A stretch of DNA of 64,000 bases from Saprospiraceae bacterium (GTDB taxonomy: Bacteria; Bacteroidota; Bacteroidia; Chitinophagales; Saprospiraceae), in contig JAGFIW010000206.1 of NCBI GenBank assembly GCA_024103195.1, forward strand, positions 26,603-90,602, given 5' to 3'. Shown in pieces: positions 51,820 to 61,300 of the stretch; within the stretch, counting starts at the first letter, position 1, and each line of letters starts with the position of its first letter. The notes below the pieces were generated by a model. That model was not told the origin of the DNA. It saw only the letters and a list, made by a program, of their open reading frames with translations, and made no database searches. The position numbers and the translations under genes were made by a program.

Positions 51820-51869
51820 CGAATAGACCTTCTACCAAAAAAGGGATGCCTGTCGGCGTCCCTTTTTTG
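51396..51869 (+). repeat. Direct repeat: homogenised 3' end and terminator shared with 49702-50176
   Basis: From the APWEWTSF codons to the terminator the two neighbouring genes are nearly identical at DNA level, with scattered, mostly silent changes, whereas upstream of this point identity drops sharply. The segment covers the T9SS domain, the stop codon, the spacer and the hairpin. Confidence 0.85.
51837..51869 (+). terminator. Intrinsic terminator after the second hydrolase-fold gene
   Basis: GGGATGCC/GGCGTCCC stem (one T-G wobble) with a TGTC loop and A6/T6 flanks. A copy of the terminator at 50143-50176. Confidence 0.88.
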
Positions 51870-51968
51870 TTTATCCCAAATGGTCTATGATGGTCTTCCG
51901 GACTGCTCCTCCCCAAGGCGGGTTTCGGATGTCGATCAGCCGCCGGGAACTGACCTGGGCGCAAAGTT

Positions 51969-52490
51969 TTACAGGTACAAGTCGGGCAATCCTTCCGGCA
52001 ACTCCATCGTGATGCGCTTTTCTGTAGGCTCTATCCCGATCATCAGATCTTCGTGGAGGGGAATGAGGATCTCGCGGCCATCGTGATGGAGCACGGCTAT
52101 GAGTTGGCTTGACATTTCCCTTACTTCCCGTATGATACCCAGGTCCTGCTGCGAGGTCCGGTCGTATACGGAAAAGCCCAGCCAGCCTGCCAATCCTTGT
52201 TCCTCTTCCAACGATTCCAATTCCCTGGACCAGGGGAGGGCGACGGCCAGATCCCTGTAGGATTCAACCGCACTCCGGTCGGAAAGGCCTTCCAGGGCGA
52301 CAACGACCCCGCCAATGTCTCTCAACGACGTAATCCGGTAAGGAAGTCCTTTGATCAGCAGGAATCCTCCTTCCTCTACAAAGTCCAGGTATTCTTCCCG
52401 GTCGGTCAGCAGACGGATTTCCCCTTTGAGGCCGTGGGGTTTGCCAAGGCGGCCAATCGGTACGGGAGTCTTGTCGGCGGAGATGTCCAT
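51969..52490 (-). CDS. rimM: Ribosome maturation factor RimM
   Basis: 173 residues. RimM helps assemble the 30S head by binding S19 near 16S rRNA helices 31 and 33b. The N-terminal RimM domain has the start IGRLGKPHGLKGEIRLL and the C-terminal PRC-barrel has LIAVLHHDGREILIPLHEDLMIGIEPTEKRITMELPEGL. It is 56 bases downstream of mnmA on the same strand, probably in one transcript, and away from trmD, its usual partner. Confidence 0.95.
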   Translation of the reverse strand: MDISADKTPVPIGRLGKPHGLKGEIRLLTDREEYLDFVEEGGFLLIKGLPYRITSLRDIGGVVVALEGLSDRSAVESYRDLAVALPWSRELESLEEEQGLAGWLGFSVYDRTSQQDLGIIREVREMSSQLIAVLHHDGREILIPLHEDLMIGIEPTEKRITMELPEGLPDLYL

Positions 52491-52546
52491 TGTCCTGTAT
52501 GTTGATGTTGTGCCTAATGGCCCTGATGCCGGCTATTTTCAGGCAT

Positions 52547-53662
52547 TCACCCGGCGGGTTGGTGCCAGTGGCTGCCGTGAATGATGCCACCGCCAATAAC
52601 GTCTTCGCCTTCATAGAACACCGCCGATTGGCCGGGTGCCACGCCTTTGACGTGCGCGTGAAAGGAGACTTCCACCCGTCCATCCGGAAGCCGGACCACT
52701 TCACTCATCGTGCCCGGGTCATTGTAACGGATTTGGGTGACGGCCTCACGAGGTACCGGAAGGTCGGCGTATTTCATCAGGTTGACACCCCCGACGGTTA
52801 CGGTGTTGCGCAGCAGATCCTCCAATTCGCCCAGTACGACGGTATTGGATTCGGGTCGGATTTCGGCGACGAACATGGGCTTGCCAAAGGCCGTACCCAG
52901 GCCTTTGCGCTGGCCGATGGTATAAAAGGGATATCCCTGGTGCTCGCCCAGAATGTTGCCGTTCCGATCGACGAACGGGCCGCCTTTGACTTTATCTTCC
53001 AAACCCGGGACCCGCCTTTTGAGAAATCCGCGGTAGTCATTGTCCGGCACGAAGCAAATCTCGTAGCTCTCCGCTTTTTTGGCCAGGTCTGCGTATCCCC
53101 AGTCGGCCGCCATCTGGCGTACTGCGGGTTTACGGAACCCGCCCAGCGGGAAACGGCTTCTGTGCAGGCATTCCTGACTGAGGCCCCAAAGCACATAGCT
53201 TTGGTCTTTTTGTTCATCCAATCCTTTGCGGATGAACAAGCGATCCTCGTTTTGCCCGATCTGCGCATAATGGCCGGTGGCAATGAATGCGCAATCCAAA
53301 GCGTCTGCCCTTTTGAGCAGAGCATTCCATTTGATATGGGTATTGCAGAGCACACAGGGGTTTGGCGTGCGGCCTGCCATGTATTCATCGACAAAATTGT
53401 CGATGACATAGTCACCGAATTCTTCCCGGATATCCACGATGAAGTGGTGAAAGCCCCGCGACACTGCCACCTGGCGTGCGTCATTGATGGAATCCAGGCT
53501 GCAACATCCGGTTTCTTTCCTGGAACCTCCGCTTCCGGCATAGTCCCAGGTTTTCATAGTGATTCCGATGACTTCATAACCCTCGTCGTGCAGCATCATG
53601 GCTGTCACTGTGGAGTCTATGCCTCCACTCATGGCTACCAATACACGTCCGGATTTGCTCAT
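52547..53662 (-). CDS. mnmA: tRNA-specific 2-thiouridylase MnmA
   Basis: 371 residues from MSKSGRVLVAMSGGIDSTV (ATG at 53662); the frame extends 61 codons upstream, but the promoter box TACCTTTG lies at 53676-53683. It thiolates U34 of tRNA Lys, Glu and Gln. Motifs: PP-loop SGGIDS, the catalytic Cys in NPCVLCN and the second Cys in YEICFVPDNDYRGFL. The window also encodes MnmD for the next step on the same base. Confidence 0.96.
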   Translation of the reverse strand: MSKSGRVLVAMSGGIDSTVTAMMLHDEGYEVIGITMKTWDYAGSGGSRKETGCCSLDSINDARQVAVSRGFHHFIVDIREEFGDYVIDNFVDEYMAGRTPNPCVLCNTHIKWNALLKRADALDCAFIATGHYAQIGQNEDRLFIRKGLDEQKDQSYVLWGLSQECLHRSRFPLGGFRKPAVRQMAADWGYADLAKKAESYEICFVPDNDYRGFLKRRVPGLEDKVKGGPFVDRNGNILGEHQGYPFYTIGQRKGLGTAFGKPMFVAEIRPESNTVVLGELEDLLRNTVTVGGVNLMKYADLPVPREAVTQIRYNDPGTMSEVVRLPDGRVEVSFHAHVKGVAPGQSAVFYEGEDVIGGGIIHGSHWHQPAG

Positions 53663-53675
53663 ACGCTGAAAAAAA

Positions 53676-53683
53676 CAAAGGTA
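53676..53683 (-). promoter_or_regulatory. mnmA: Candidate -7 box (TACCTTTG) for mnmA-rimM
   Basis: Minus-strand TAnnTTTG match 13 bases before the mnmA ATG, the same octamer as at mutS. It predicts a leader of only a few bases and excludes the longer upstream start. Confidence 0.6.
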
Positions 53684-53806
53684 ATCGAAGAGATTGTGCC
53701 ATAAACAATTCAAGTATCGTTTCCGTTCGCGACCCCTTATTCCCGGCCCTGCTTTCTCCATTCCCCACCCCGAATCCACCGCTCCATAATTGATAATTTT
53801 TTTATA

Positions 53807-53814
53807 TATGTTTG
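53807..53814 (+). promoter_or_regulatory. Candidate -7 box (TATGTTTG) for the 53848 gene
   Basis: TAnnTTTG match in an A/T-rich stretch (53790-53814), 33 bases before the ATG at 53848. It overlaps the TTG at 53812 that would be the longest start of that frame, so translation starts later. Confidence 0.6.
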
Positions 53815-53847
53815 GAATGGATTTTGCCTGAATGCGGAAAAACACCT

Positions 53848-54381
53848 ATGGTATCCACCGAGCAACTCATGGGACCCGGAAGCAGGGTCCGCCATCCGGC
53901 CTATGGCGAAGGGGTGGTCATCCGCCTCCATCCCGTGGCCTATGAAGTCTGTTTCATCGCTTATGGCTTGAAGCAGGTGGGCAAGGAATACAGTCAATGG
54001 GAGGTCATCGAGCAGATCCCGGCCGAGGAATCCGTCACCTACACGGATGCCGAAAGGTCTCTGATGAAGATTCTGCGGGCGTGGGGGGAAATTTCCGAGA
54101 CGGTCAAACTGGGAGACAAGTGGACCGGCGGCACCCTTATCTTGAAGCCGGGTGAAGCGGGGTTGAAAGACAAGGAAATGCCGATAGAAGCTTTTTTCCA
54201 CAAGATCGTGATGACACGCGACCGGCTCCGGGTCATGGAGCAACGGATCAATGCCAGTCCATTGAGTGATGAGGAGAAAGTGAACCTTCAGCAATACATC
54301 ACCAAAATATACGGATCGCTCACCTCCTTCAATATCCTGTTCAAGAACAAGGAGGACCATTTTGTGGGGGAAAAGTCCTGA
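53848..54381 (+). CDS. Conserved-looking cytoplasmic protein, unknown function
   Basis: 177 residues from MVSTEQLMGPGSRVRHPAYGEGVV. The N-terminal ~50 residues (GSRVRHPAYGEGVVIRLHPVAYEVCFIAYGLKQV) look like the small SH3/tudor-like module found in CarD and at the C-end of UvrD-type helicases, which contacts RNA polymerase or nucleic acid. The rest is helical (FFHKIVMTRDRLRVMEQRIN ... QYITKIYGSL) and coiled-coil-like. No enzyme motif. It could be a transcription- or DNA-associated accessory protein; this is inference. It is followed by the TlpA-like lipoprotein gene after 40 bases. Confidence 0.78.
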   Translation: MVSTEQLMGPGSRVRHPAYGEGVVIRLHPVAYEVCFIAYGLKQVGKEYSQWEVIEQIPAEESVTYTDAERSLMKILRAWGEISETVKLGDKWTGGTLILKPGEAGLKDKEMPIEAFFHKIVMTRDRLRVMEQRINASPLSDEEKVNLQQYITKIYGSLTSFNILFKNKEDHFVGEKS

Positions 54382-54421
54382 CTTTTCGGGTCCGGCATTG
54401 TTACCTTGGGAAAAAACCGAT

Positions 54422-55747
54422 ATGACGCTCCCCTACCCGATTCTGATCCTCGGTCTGACCGTCACCCTTTCCGGGTGTTTGGTGATAGAAAAGCCCCATA
54501 CCCGTCTGGCACCAGGTCCCTGGCGGGGGGTTCTCCAGCTCGATCCATCCCAATCCTCCCGACTGGGTGGAAGCACCGACCAGCTCAAGCAGGGTGCCAT
54601 CACCTTTGAAGAGGTAACAGCCGGCGAACTTCCCTTCCTCTTTGATGTGGTATACATCACGGAAGATTCCTTCCATATCCTTATCCACAACGGGGAGGAA
54701 GTGATTGAGGTTAGGGACATTCGCTATGGCCTTGATCGTGCGACGGCCAAGGACACGCTGGTCATTGACTTCCCCCTGATGGATTCCTATATAGAGGCGG
54801 TCACGGAAGGTGGAGTGATTCAGGGACACTGGATTGTCCGATACCGCGACGATTACCGTATCCCTTTTGTGGCACGCCATGGCAAATCCGACCGCTTTAC
54901 GCTACTTCGCAAGGCCCCGGCTACCGATCTCAGCGGGGAATGGGCCGCTGTTTTTGCCCCTGGAGAAGCTGACAGTTATCCCGCCATTGCCGAATTCCGG
55001 CAGGATGGCAACCTTCTGACAGGCACCTTTCGTACGGAAACCGGTGACTACCGGTTTCTGGAAGGCACCGTCCAGGCCGACAAGTTCTATTTGTCTTGTT
55101 TTGACGGCTCACACGCTTATCTTTTCGAAGGCAAAATTCTGGAAGATGGCCGTTTGCAAGGCCTTTTCCGGTCCGGGAGTCACCACCTCTCCTATTGGGA
55201 AGCGCAACGGGATCCGGCCGCGAGACTGGCTGATCCGGATACCCTGACCCGCAGCACGGCTGGTGACCAGCCCGTCACTTTCCGATTCAAAGGGACGGAC
55301 GGTAACTGGATGAGCAATCAGGACCCGGCCTTTGCAGGTCGACCGCTTGTGGTCCAGATCCTGGGCACCTGGTGTCCCAACTGTCTGGATGAATCCCGTT
55401 TTCTGGCCGAATACATCCATTCCCATCCCGATGCGGGTATCGGCGTCATCGGCATCGCCTTCGAGCGGTACCGGGATGAGACGAAAGCCCTTGCCGCCCT
55501 GGCGCGGTATGAACAACGGCTGGACCTGCCGTATCCGATCTTGCTGGGTGGTGTTTCCGACAAAAAAGAAGCGGCCACGCATGTCCCTTTTCTCGAACAT
55601 ATAAAGGCTTACCCGACAACGATCTTTCTCGACAAATCGCACCGGATCGTCCGGATCCACACCGGATTTGACGGGCCGGCCACACGTACTCACGAGGCTT
55701 TCAAGCTCGATTTCCATAACTTTGTCCAACGGCTGGCACCCCGTTAA
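54422..55747 (+). CDS. TlpA-like thioredoxin-fold lipoprotein
   Basis: 441 residues from the ATG at 54422, with a lipobox (LSGC, Cys18). The first ~290 residues are beta-rich (AIAEFRQDGNLLTGTFRTETGDYRFLEGTV), a domain common in Bacteroidota periplasmic oxidoreductases. The C-terminal thioredoxin domain has the redox motif WCPNC (317-321), then YPTTIFLDKSHRIVRIHTGFDGP with the cis-Pro. It is probably a periplasmic disulfide reductase. The frame is open from 54362, overlapping the previous gene, but the signal fits 54422. Confidence 0.92.
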   Translation: MTLPYPILILGLTVTLSGCLVIEKPHTRLAPGPWRGVLQLDPSQSSRLGGSTDQLKQGAITFEEVTAGELPFLFDVVYITEDSFHILIHNGEEVIEVRDIRYGLDRATAKDTLVIDFPLMDSYIEAVTEGGVIQGHWIVRYRDDYRIPFVARHGKSDRFTLLRKAPATDLSGEWAAVFAPGEADSYPAIAEFRQDGNLLTGTFRTETGDYRFLEGTVQADKFYLSCFDGSHAYLFEGKILEDGRLQGLFRSGSHHLSYWEAQRDPAARLADPDTLTRSTAGDQPVTFRFKGTDGNWMSNQDPAFAGRPLVVQILGTWCPNCLDESRFLAEYIHSHPDAGIGVIGIAFERYRDETKALAALARYEQRLDLPYPILLGGVSDKKEAATHVPFLEHIKAYPTTIFLDKSHRIVRIHTGFDGPATRTHEAFKLDFHNFVQRLAPR

Positions 55748-55774
55748 TTCAGTGTTCCGGCGGCAGTTTCAACC

Positions 55775-58174
55775 ATGAACAATCCCCATTTTCTCGTCCT
55801 GTTTCATCAGGTCAATTACCCGCTGGCCAGCGCATTGAGCCGGGACCTGATGCACGCAGGTTTCACCTTCACCCTTGTTTGCGAAGAGGATCTCGGCGCG
55901 GAGGAGACTTTCGCCTCCCGGATCCAGGCCGACGCCCGACCATTGATCCTCATGGTCAGCGACAATTTCCTCAAATCAGCCGATTGCGTCCATCAGTTGC
56001 TGCCGGCTCTTCGGGAAAAAAGCCCCCTCTCGGTCCAGATCATCGTTCTGTCGGAAGGGCAGGAAGCCGAGACGGGCACGACCTCTCCGACGCGGCTTGA
56101 TCGCATCGGCCAGATCCTGCATTACATCAATTACTGGCAGGACAGGTATCTGAAATTACGCAAGCGTCAGGCCGAGGAATCCATCCGCACCGAGGCCTTT
56201 GAGACCGAGTTGAAACGGACGCGTCAAATCGCCTTCGACATCGGGAATCTCATTGAATATTTCCGTGAGCAGAGCGCCTACCCCTGGGAAGCATTTACGG
56301 CCAACCATTATGAACTGTTTTTCCGCAAAAGCGGCAATATCAGTCTGCATGAGCCATTTCGCCAGGGAGCACCCTATATGGATGAGGATCGCGACGTCGA
56401 GGAGCGCCTCAGGGAAGAAATTCGTCAAGCTACCGAAAACAGCCGGCTCAAGGAGGACGACCCCGGCAGGGAGGAGGTCATGATCCGCACGATGTTGCGC
56501 GAAGGCGAAGATCAAGCGGGAGCGGAATATCAGGAAGAAGGTGATCGGCCGGAAAAAAATCTGCTGTCCCGGCTCATTGCGTACAAGAACGGGTTGGTCG
56601 AGGAAGATGTCGTCCTAGATGATCGCTCCATTGAGGATACAGGGGATGATGACGACTGGGAAGAGGAGGAATCGGAGGAAGAGGACCGCGAAAAGCCGGC
56701 TCCCAAAGCCATCGTTCCCCTACCTGCCCGTGAGGCGGGACAACTGCGCAAACAGGTAGCAGCCCACCCGGAAAATATCGGTCTCCGCCTTGAACTGGCC
56801 GCCTTGTTGGCACCGGACGAGGCCAATTTTCAGGAGACCACACAACTCCTGGAGGAAGTTTTACGTCTTGACGCCCGCAATCCGCGCGCTTTTTATCTGC
56901 TCGGTCAATTGTCGGAACAGTACAGGGAGCACAAACTGGCGCAGCGTTACTATGAGAAATCGCTGGAATCGGATCCCCAAATGGGCCAAGCCCACCTGGC
57001 ATTGGGATTGTTGCTTGCCCAGGATCCCGGTCAAACGGAAAATGCTTTGGACCATTTGGCGGCATCCGGAAAACTGATGCCGGAACTGCCTGAAGCCTGG
57101 ATCGCCTATGCCCGGGTCCTATCGCGTGCCGGACACACCAAAAAGGCCATAAAGGCATGGAAAAAGGCCTTCAAACTGGATTCGGAAAATGAAGAGATCG
57201 GCCGCAAGCTGGCAGAACTCTATTTCCAGAAGGGCGACCGCATCAAGGCCCTGAAGTACCACCGGGAATCGGGAAAGGAGAAACCGGATGCTCCAGGGCC
57301 GATCCCCGGCAAGGTCCCTCCAACCATCAGGGAGAAGCCAGCTTCAGCAGCCGGCGGGACGACCGAGACACTTCGACCGGCCCGTGTACTCACCGTTTTA
57401 ATTACGGGCGCTACATCCGGTATCGGGAGAGCCACGGCCCGGCTCCTGGCCGCCCAAGGACACCGGCTCATCCTCACTGGTCGGCGGGAAGACCGGCTGA
57501 TATCCCTTCAGGCCGAGCTTGAAGCCCGGCATCATGCCTCCCTCTTTATCCTGTCGTTCGACATCCGTCAGGAGGCAGTGACCCGTCAACTCATTCGGGC
57601 TCTTCCCCCCGAATGGGCCGACATCGATGTCCTGATCAACAACGCCGGTCTGGCCAAAGGACTTTCACCCATCCATGAAGGACGCATCCAGGATTGGGAC
57701 ACGATGATTGATACCAACATCAAAGGGCTGCTGTACATCACCAGGGCCGTAAGTCCCGGAATGGTGGCCCGTCGGAAGGGTCAGATCATCAACATCTGCT
57801 CAACGGCGGGCAAAGAAGTCTATCCCAACGGAAATGTCTATTGTGCGACCAAATTTGCCGTGGATGCCCTTACCCGTGGCATGCGCCAGGATCTGGTCGG
57901 ATACGGAATCCGCGTAGGGCAGATAAGTCCCGGACATGTGGAGGAGACGGAATTTGCCCTCAACCGGTTTGATGGGGATGCAGAAAAGGCCCGGATCTAT
58001 CAGGACTTCAATCCTCTGCGGGCAGAGGATGTCGCCGCAACCATCCTGTACATGCTCAATCAGCCCCCGCATGTCAATATTCAGGACATTTTGATGACGG
58101 GTACCCAGCAGGCAGGATCCTCATTGATCGACCGGAGTGGCCGTATCTACGACCCTGAAACACCCGGTGAATAG
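55775..58174 (+). CDS. TIR-like / TPR / short-chain dehydrogenase fusion protein
   Basis: 799 residues in one frame with three parts. Residues ~4-95 look like a TIR domain: FLVLFHQVNYPLASALSRDLMHAG (strand-helix start) and LILMVSDNFLKSADC. The Glu normally found after the Cys and used by TIR NADases is Gln here (CVHQLL), so NADase activity is doubtful. A helical region and an acidic linker (286-305, almost all D/E) follow, then about four TPR repeats (325-500). Residues 537-799 are a complete SDR enzyme: TGATSGIG (544-551), NNAG (622-625), S676, Y689-CATK (K693), related to the YdfG-type NADP 3-hydroxyacid dehydrogenases. No signal peptide, so cytoplasmic. It is 28 bases after the TlpA-like gene. 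The SDR and TPR calls are firm; the TIR call is moderate. Confidence 0.85.
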   Translation: MNNPHFLVLFHQVNYPLASALSRDLMHAGFTFTLVCEEDLGAEETFASRIQADARPLILMVSDNFLKSADCVHQLLPALREKSPLSVQIIVLSEGQEAETGTTSPTRLDRIGQILHYINYWQDRYLKLRKRQAEESIRTEAFETELKRTRQIAFDIGNLIEYFREQSAYPWEAFTANHYELFFRKSGNISLHEPFRQGAPYMDEDRDVEERLREEIRQATENSRLKEDDPGREEVMIRTMLREGEDQAGAEYQEEGDRPEKNLLSRLIAYKNGLVEEDVVLDDRSIEDTGDDDDWEEEESEEEDREKPAPKAIVPLPAREAGQLRKQVAAHPENIGLRLELAALLAPDEANFQETTQLLEEVLRLDARNPRAFYLLGQLSEQYREHKLAQRYYEKSLESDPQMGQAHLALGLLLAQDPGQTENALDHLAASGKLMPELPEAWIAYARVLSRAGHTKKAIKAWKKAFKLDSENEEIGRKLAELYFQKGDRIKALKYHRESGKEKPDAPGPIPGKVPPTIREKPASAAGGTTETLRPARVLTVLITGATSGIGRATARLLAAQGHRLILTGRREDRLISLQAELEARHHASLFILSFDIRQEAVTRQLIRALPPEWADIDVLINNAGLAKGLSPIHEGRIQDWDTMIDTNIKGLLYITRAVSPGMVARRKGQIINICSTAGKEVYPNGNVYCATKFAVDALTRGMRQDLVGYGIRVGQISPGHVEETEFALNRFDGDAEKARIYQDFNPLRAEDVAATILYMLNQPPHVNIQDILMTGTQQAGSSLIDRSGRIYDPETPGE

Positions 58175-58310
58175 TCCCTGACGCCGACAAGATCGGATGG
58201 CCGGAAGTCAGCCTTCCATCCTTGGCCCACATGCGCATTGCGTTCCTGCCGGGGAATCAGGTGGGCATCCTAACTTTAGGGCACAGGTCTTTCGCCTGTA
58301 CCCTACCGCC

Positions 58311-61300
58311 ATGCGTATTCCCCTCTTATTGTTGATCATTGCGGCCCTCGCCGCCGGTCTTTCCTGTGCCAGAAAAACCGTCCAGGTATCCGATCCCGAG
58401 GTTTTTCAAGCCTATTTGGCCGGATATACCGGCTCGGTGGTCTCCAGGACCAGTCCGGTCGTCATCACCTTCACGGCTCCGTACGGCCAGGACCAGCAAG
58501 ACAAGAAGCCTTCTTCTTCCCTGCTCCGTTTGACGCCGGACGCAAAAGGCTCCCTGCGATGGAGTGACGCTTATACGCTTCGATTTGATCCTGACGAGCC
58601 ACTCAGTGAGGGCACCGAATACCTGGGAACACTGGATCTGGGGGGCGTGGTGGACGGGCTGCCGGATTCCCTGAAGGCCTTCACCTTCCGGTTCAGGACC
58701 AGGGAGCAATACATGCGGATGACCTTGCAGGATTTGACCATCCCCGAAGAAAGCCAGCCGGATGCCTTTGCCCTTACCGGCGTATTGTACACCCATGATT
58801 ATGCCGATGCCGTGCAGGTGGAGAAGTGTCTGAGACCTGATGACTTTCTTCGCAAAACAGAGATTTCGTGGTCGCATGACGAGCAGGGTATGACGCATAC
58901 CTTCCGGCTGTATCCTTTGCGCGCCGGAAAGGAGGACTTATCGGTCAACGTGGCGTGGGATGGCGCGCCTCTGGAACTTTCCCAGAAAGGTCAGGAATCC
59001 GTGCTTCTGCCCTCTTCCACGAAGTTCAGGGTCATGAAAGCCACGGCCGGTCAAGGCACACAGTCGGAAGTACGGCTGAGTTTTACCCAATTGCTGGACA
59101 AGCAACAGGACCTGACAGGCATGATCTATCTGACCAACCAACCGGACCAGAATCCGCGATTCCTGATCGAAGGCAACCAGGTAACCTGCTATTTCTCCTC
59201 CCGTCTGGAAGGCCCGCAAACCCTGATGTTCAGAAATCAGGTACGCAGTCATTCGGGCCAATTGCTCGACCAGCCATTCACCCAAGAGCTGGATTTCACC
59301 CAGACAGCACCAGGGGTCAGACTGGTAGGTAGCGGCAATATCCTGCCCAACAGCGGGCAGTTGTATTTCCCGTTTGAAGCCGTCAACCTGAATGCCGTGG
59401 ACGTCGAGGTGTTTCGCATCCACCACAAGAACATGCTCCAATTCCTTCAGGTCAATCCTTTGGAAGGAGATTACGAACTGGAACGGGTGGGTGAAATTGT
59501 TTGGGAAGGCAAGGTGGACCTTACTGCCCTGAATCCTGAGCGGAATCAGCATGAATATGTCAGGTACGCCCTGGATCTCGCCCGGCTCATCGAACCGGAT
59601 CCCCGCTCCCTTTACCAGATTCGAATAGGATTCTGGAAGGAATACAGCAGCTATGCCTGCGGTGAGGAAACGGTGGATGGAGCCTCGGCCGAAGGTGCGT
59701 CCCCGGAAGATGAGGACGCGTATGAAGGTTATGAACCTTATGGCGGAGAAACCCGTAATCTGATGCATTTCTATTATGGTCGCAGGGGGTGGCATCGCGA
59801 TTACAAGTGGGATGACCGGGAAAACCCCTGCCGGGAGGAATACTACAATTCGGAGCGATTTGTCAACCGCAACATCCTCGCTTCCAATCTCGGCATAACG
59901 GCCAAATGGTCCGAAGGCGGAGACCTGCTCGTGGCGGCTACGGATCTGCGCACATCGGCTCCCCTGACCGGCGCAGAAGTCATATTGTACAACTATCAAA
60001 TGCAACCCCTCCACAAGGGGATGACCGACGGCGAGGGTCTCTTGCTCGCCCATCATGTCCGGAAAGCTGAGTTTGCTGTTGTACACCAGGGTCCGGAATC
60101 CGGCTACCTGGTTCTCCGTGAGCACCAGTCTCTGTCCACCTCGGATTTTCCTACGGAAGGCACTGCCGTCCAGCAAGGATTGCGGGGCTGGGCTTACACG
60201 GAGCGAGGGGTTTGGCGACCCGGGGATTCCATCCATCTTCATTTCATTTTGGCCGATCCCGAAAGGCGTTTGCCTGCCCGTTATCCGGTTACCATGGAAT
60301 TGTCCGATCCCAGGGGCAGACAGATCCTGCGATTGGTCAACGGGTCACCGGTCGGCCCGGTGTATGCTTTTCCATTAGCTGTAGACGATGAAGCACCTAC
60401 CGGGGTCTGGCATGCCCGTTTTGTGGCCGGAAGTGCTGTATTTCATCATTACCTGAGGGTGGAGACCATCAAGCCCAACCGGTACAAACTCCAATTGGAT
60501 CTGGGCAGAGCGCGGCTGAGTCAGCAGACCGAACCTGTCAGTGGAACACTTCGGGCGGCCTGGCTGCACGGAGCTCCGGCCGCCGGACAGGAGGTCAAGA
60601 TCGATGTGCGAGCTGTTTCGGTGCCAACCAGGTTCAAGGGTTTTGAAGCCTTTCGGTTTGATCATCCCGACCGGGAGAAGGTGGATCAAGCCATGGCCTG
60701 GCACAAGGGCCGCACCGCTCAGGATGGTACCGTGCGTTTTGAAGAAAAAACCCTGTTGGGATCCCTGCAACCTCCCGGCATGATGCGGGTGGATTTTACC
60801 TTCAGAGTCGGTGAACCGGGTGGAGGATTCAGCCAGGACTTCTTGTCCCTTCCCTATGATCCCTATACCCATTATGCGGGAGTCCGATTGCCGGTCAATG
60901 CCGAAGGAAGCCCGGCTTTCGACCGGGAGGACAAGGTCACGCTCCGGTTTGTTTCCCTCACTCCGGATGGCAAAGCGGCGCCCGGCAGGAAATTGGAAGT
61001 TCGGCTGATCCGAAAGGAGTGGCAATGGTGGTGGGAACGGTACCGTGACAACCGGACGATGGCGCAGCATGCCGAAATCGGAGAACCCCTCCAAACCCGC
61101 ACCCTCACCACCGACCAAAAAGGGGAGGCCCAATGGACCCTCGCCTTCGGTGAATATGACCGTTATCTGGTGGAAGTATGCGATCCCGCCTCCGGGCATT
61201 GCAGTGGCGAGGACATTTACATCTGGAACCGTTCCGATCCGGGGCGCAGCAGGGAATTGCGCTATCTCGACCTCAAAGCTGACAAAGAAGTCGCCCGTCC

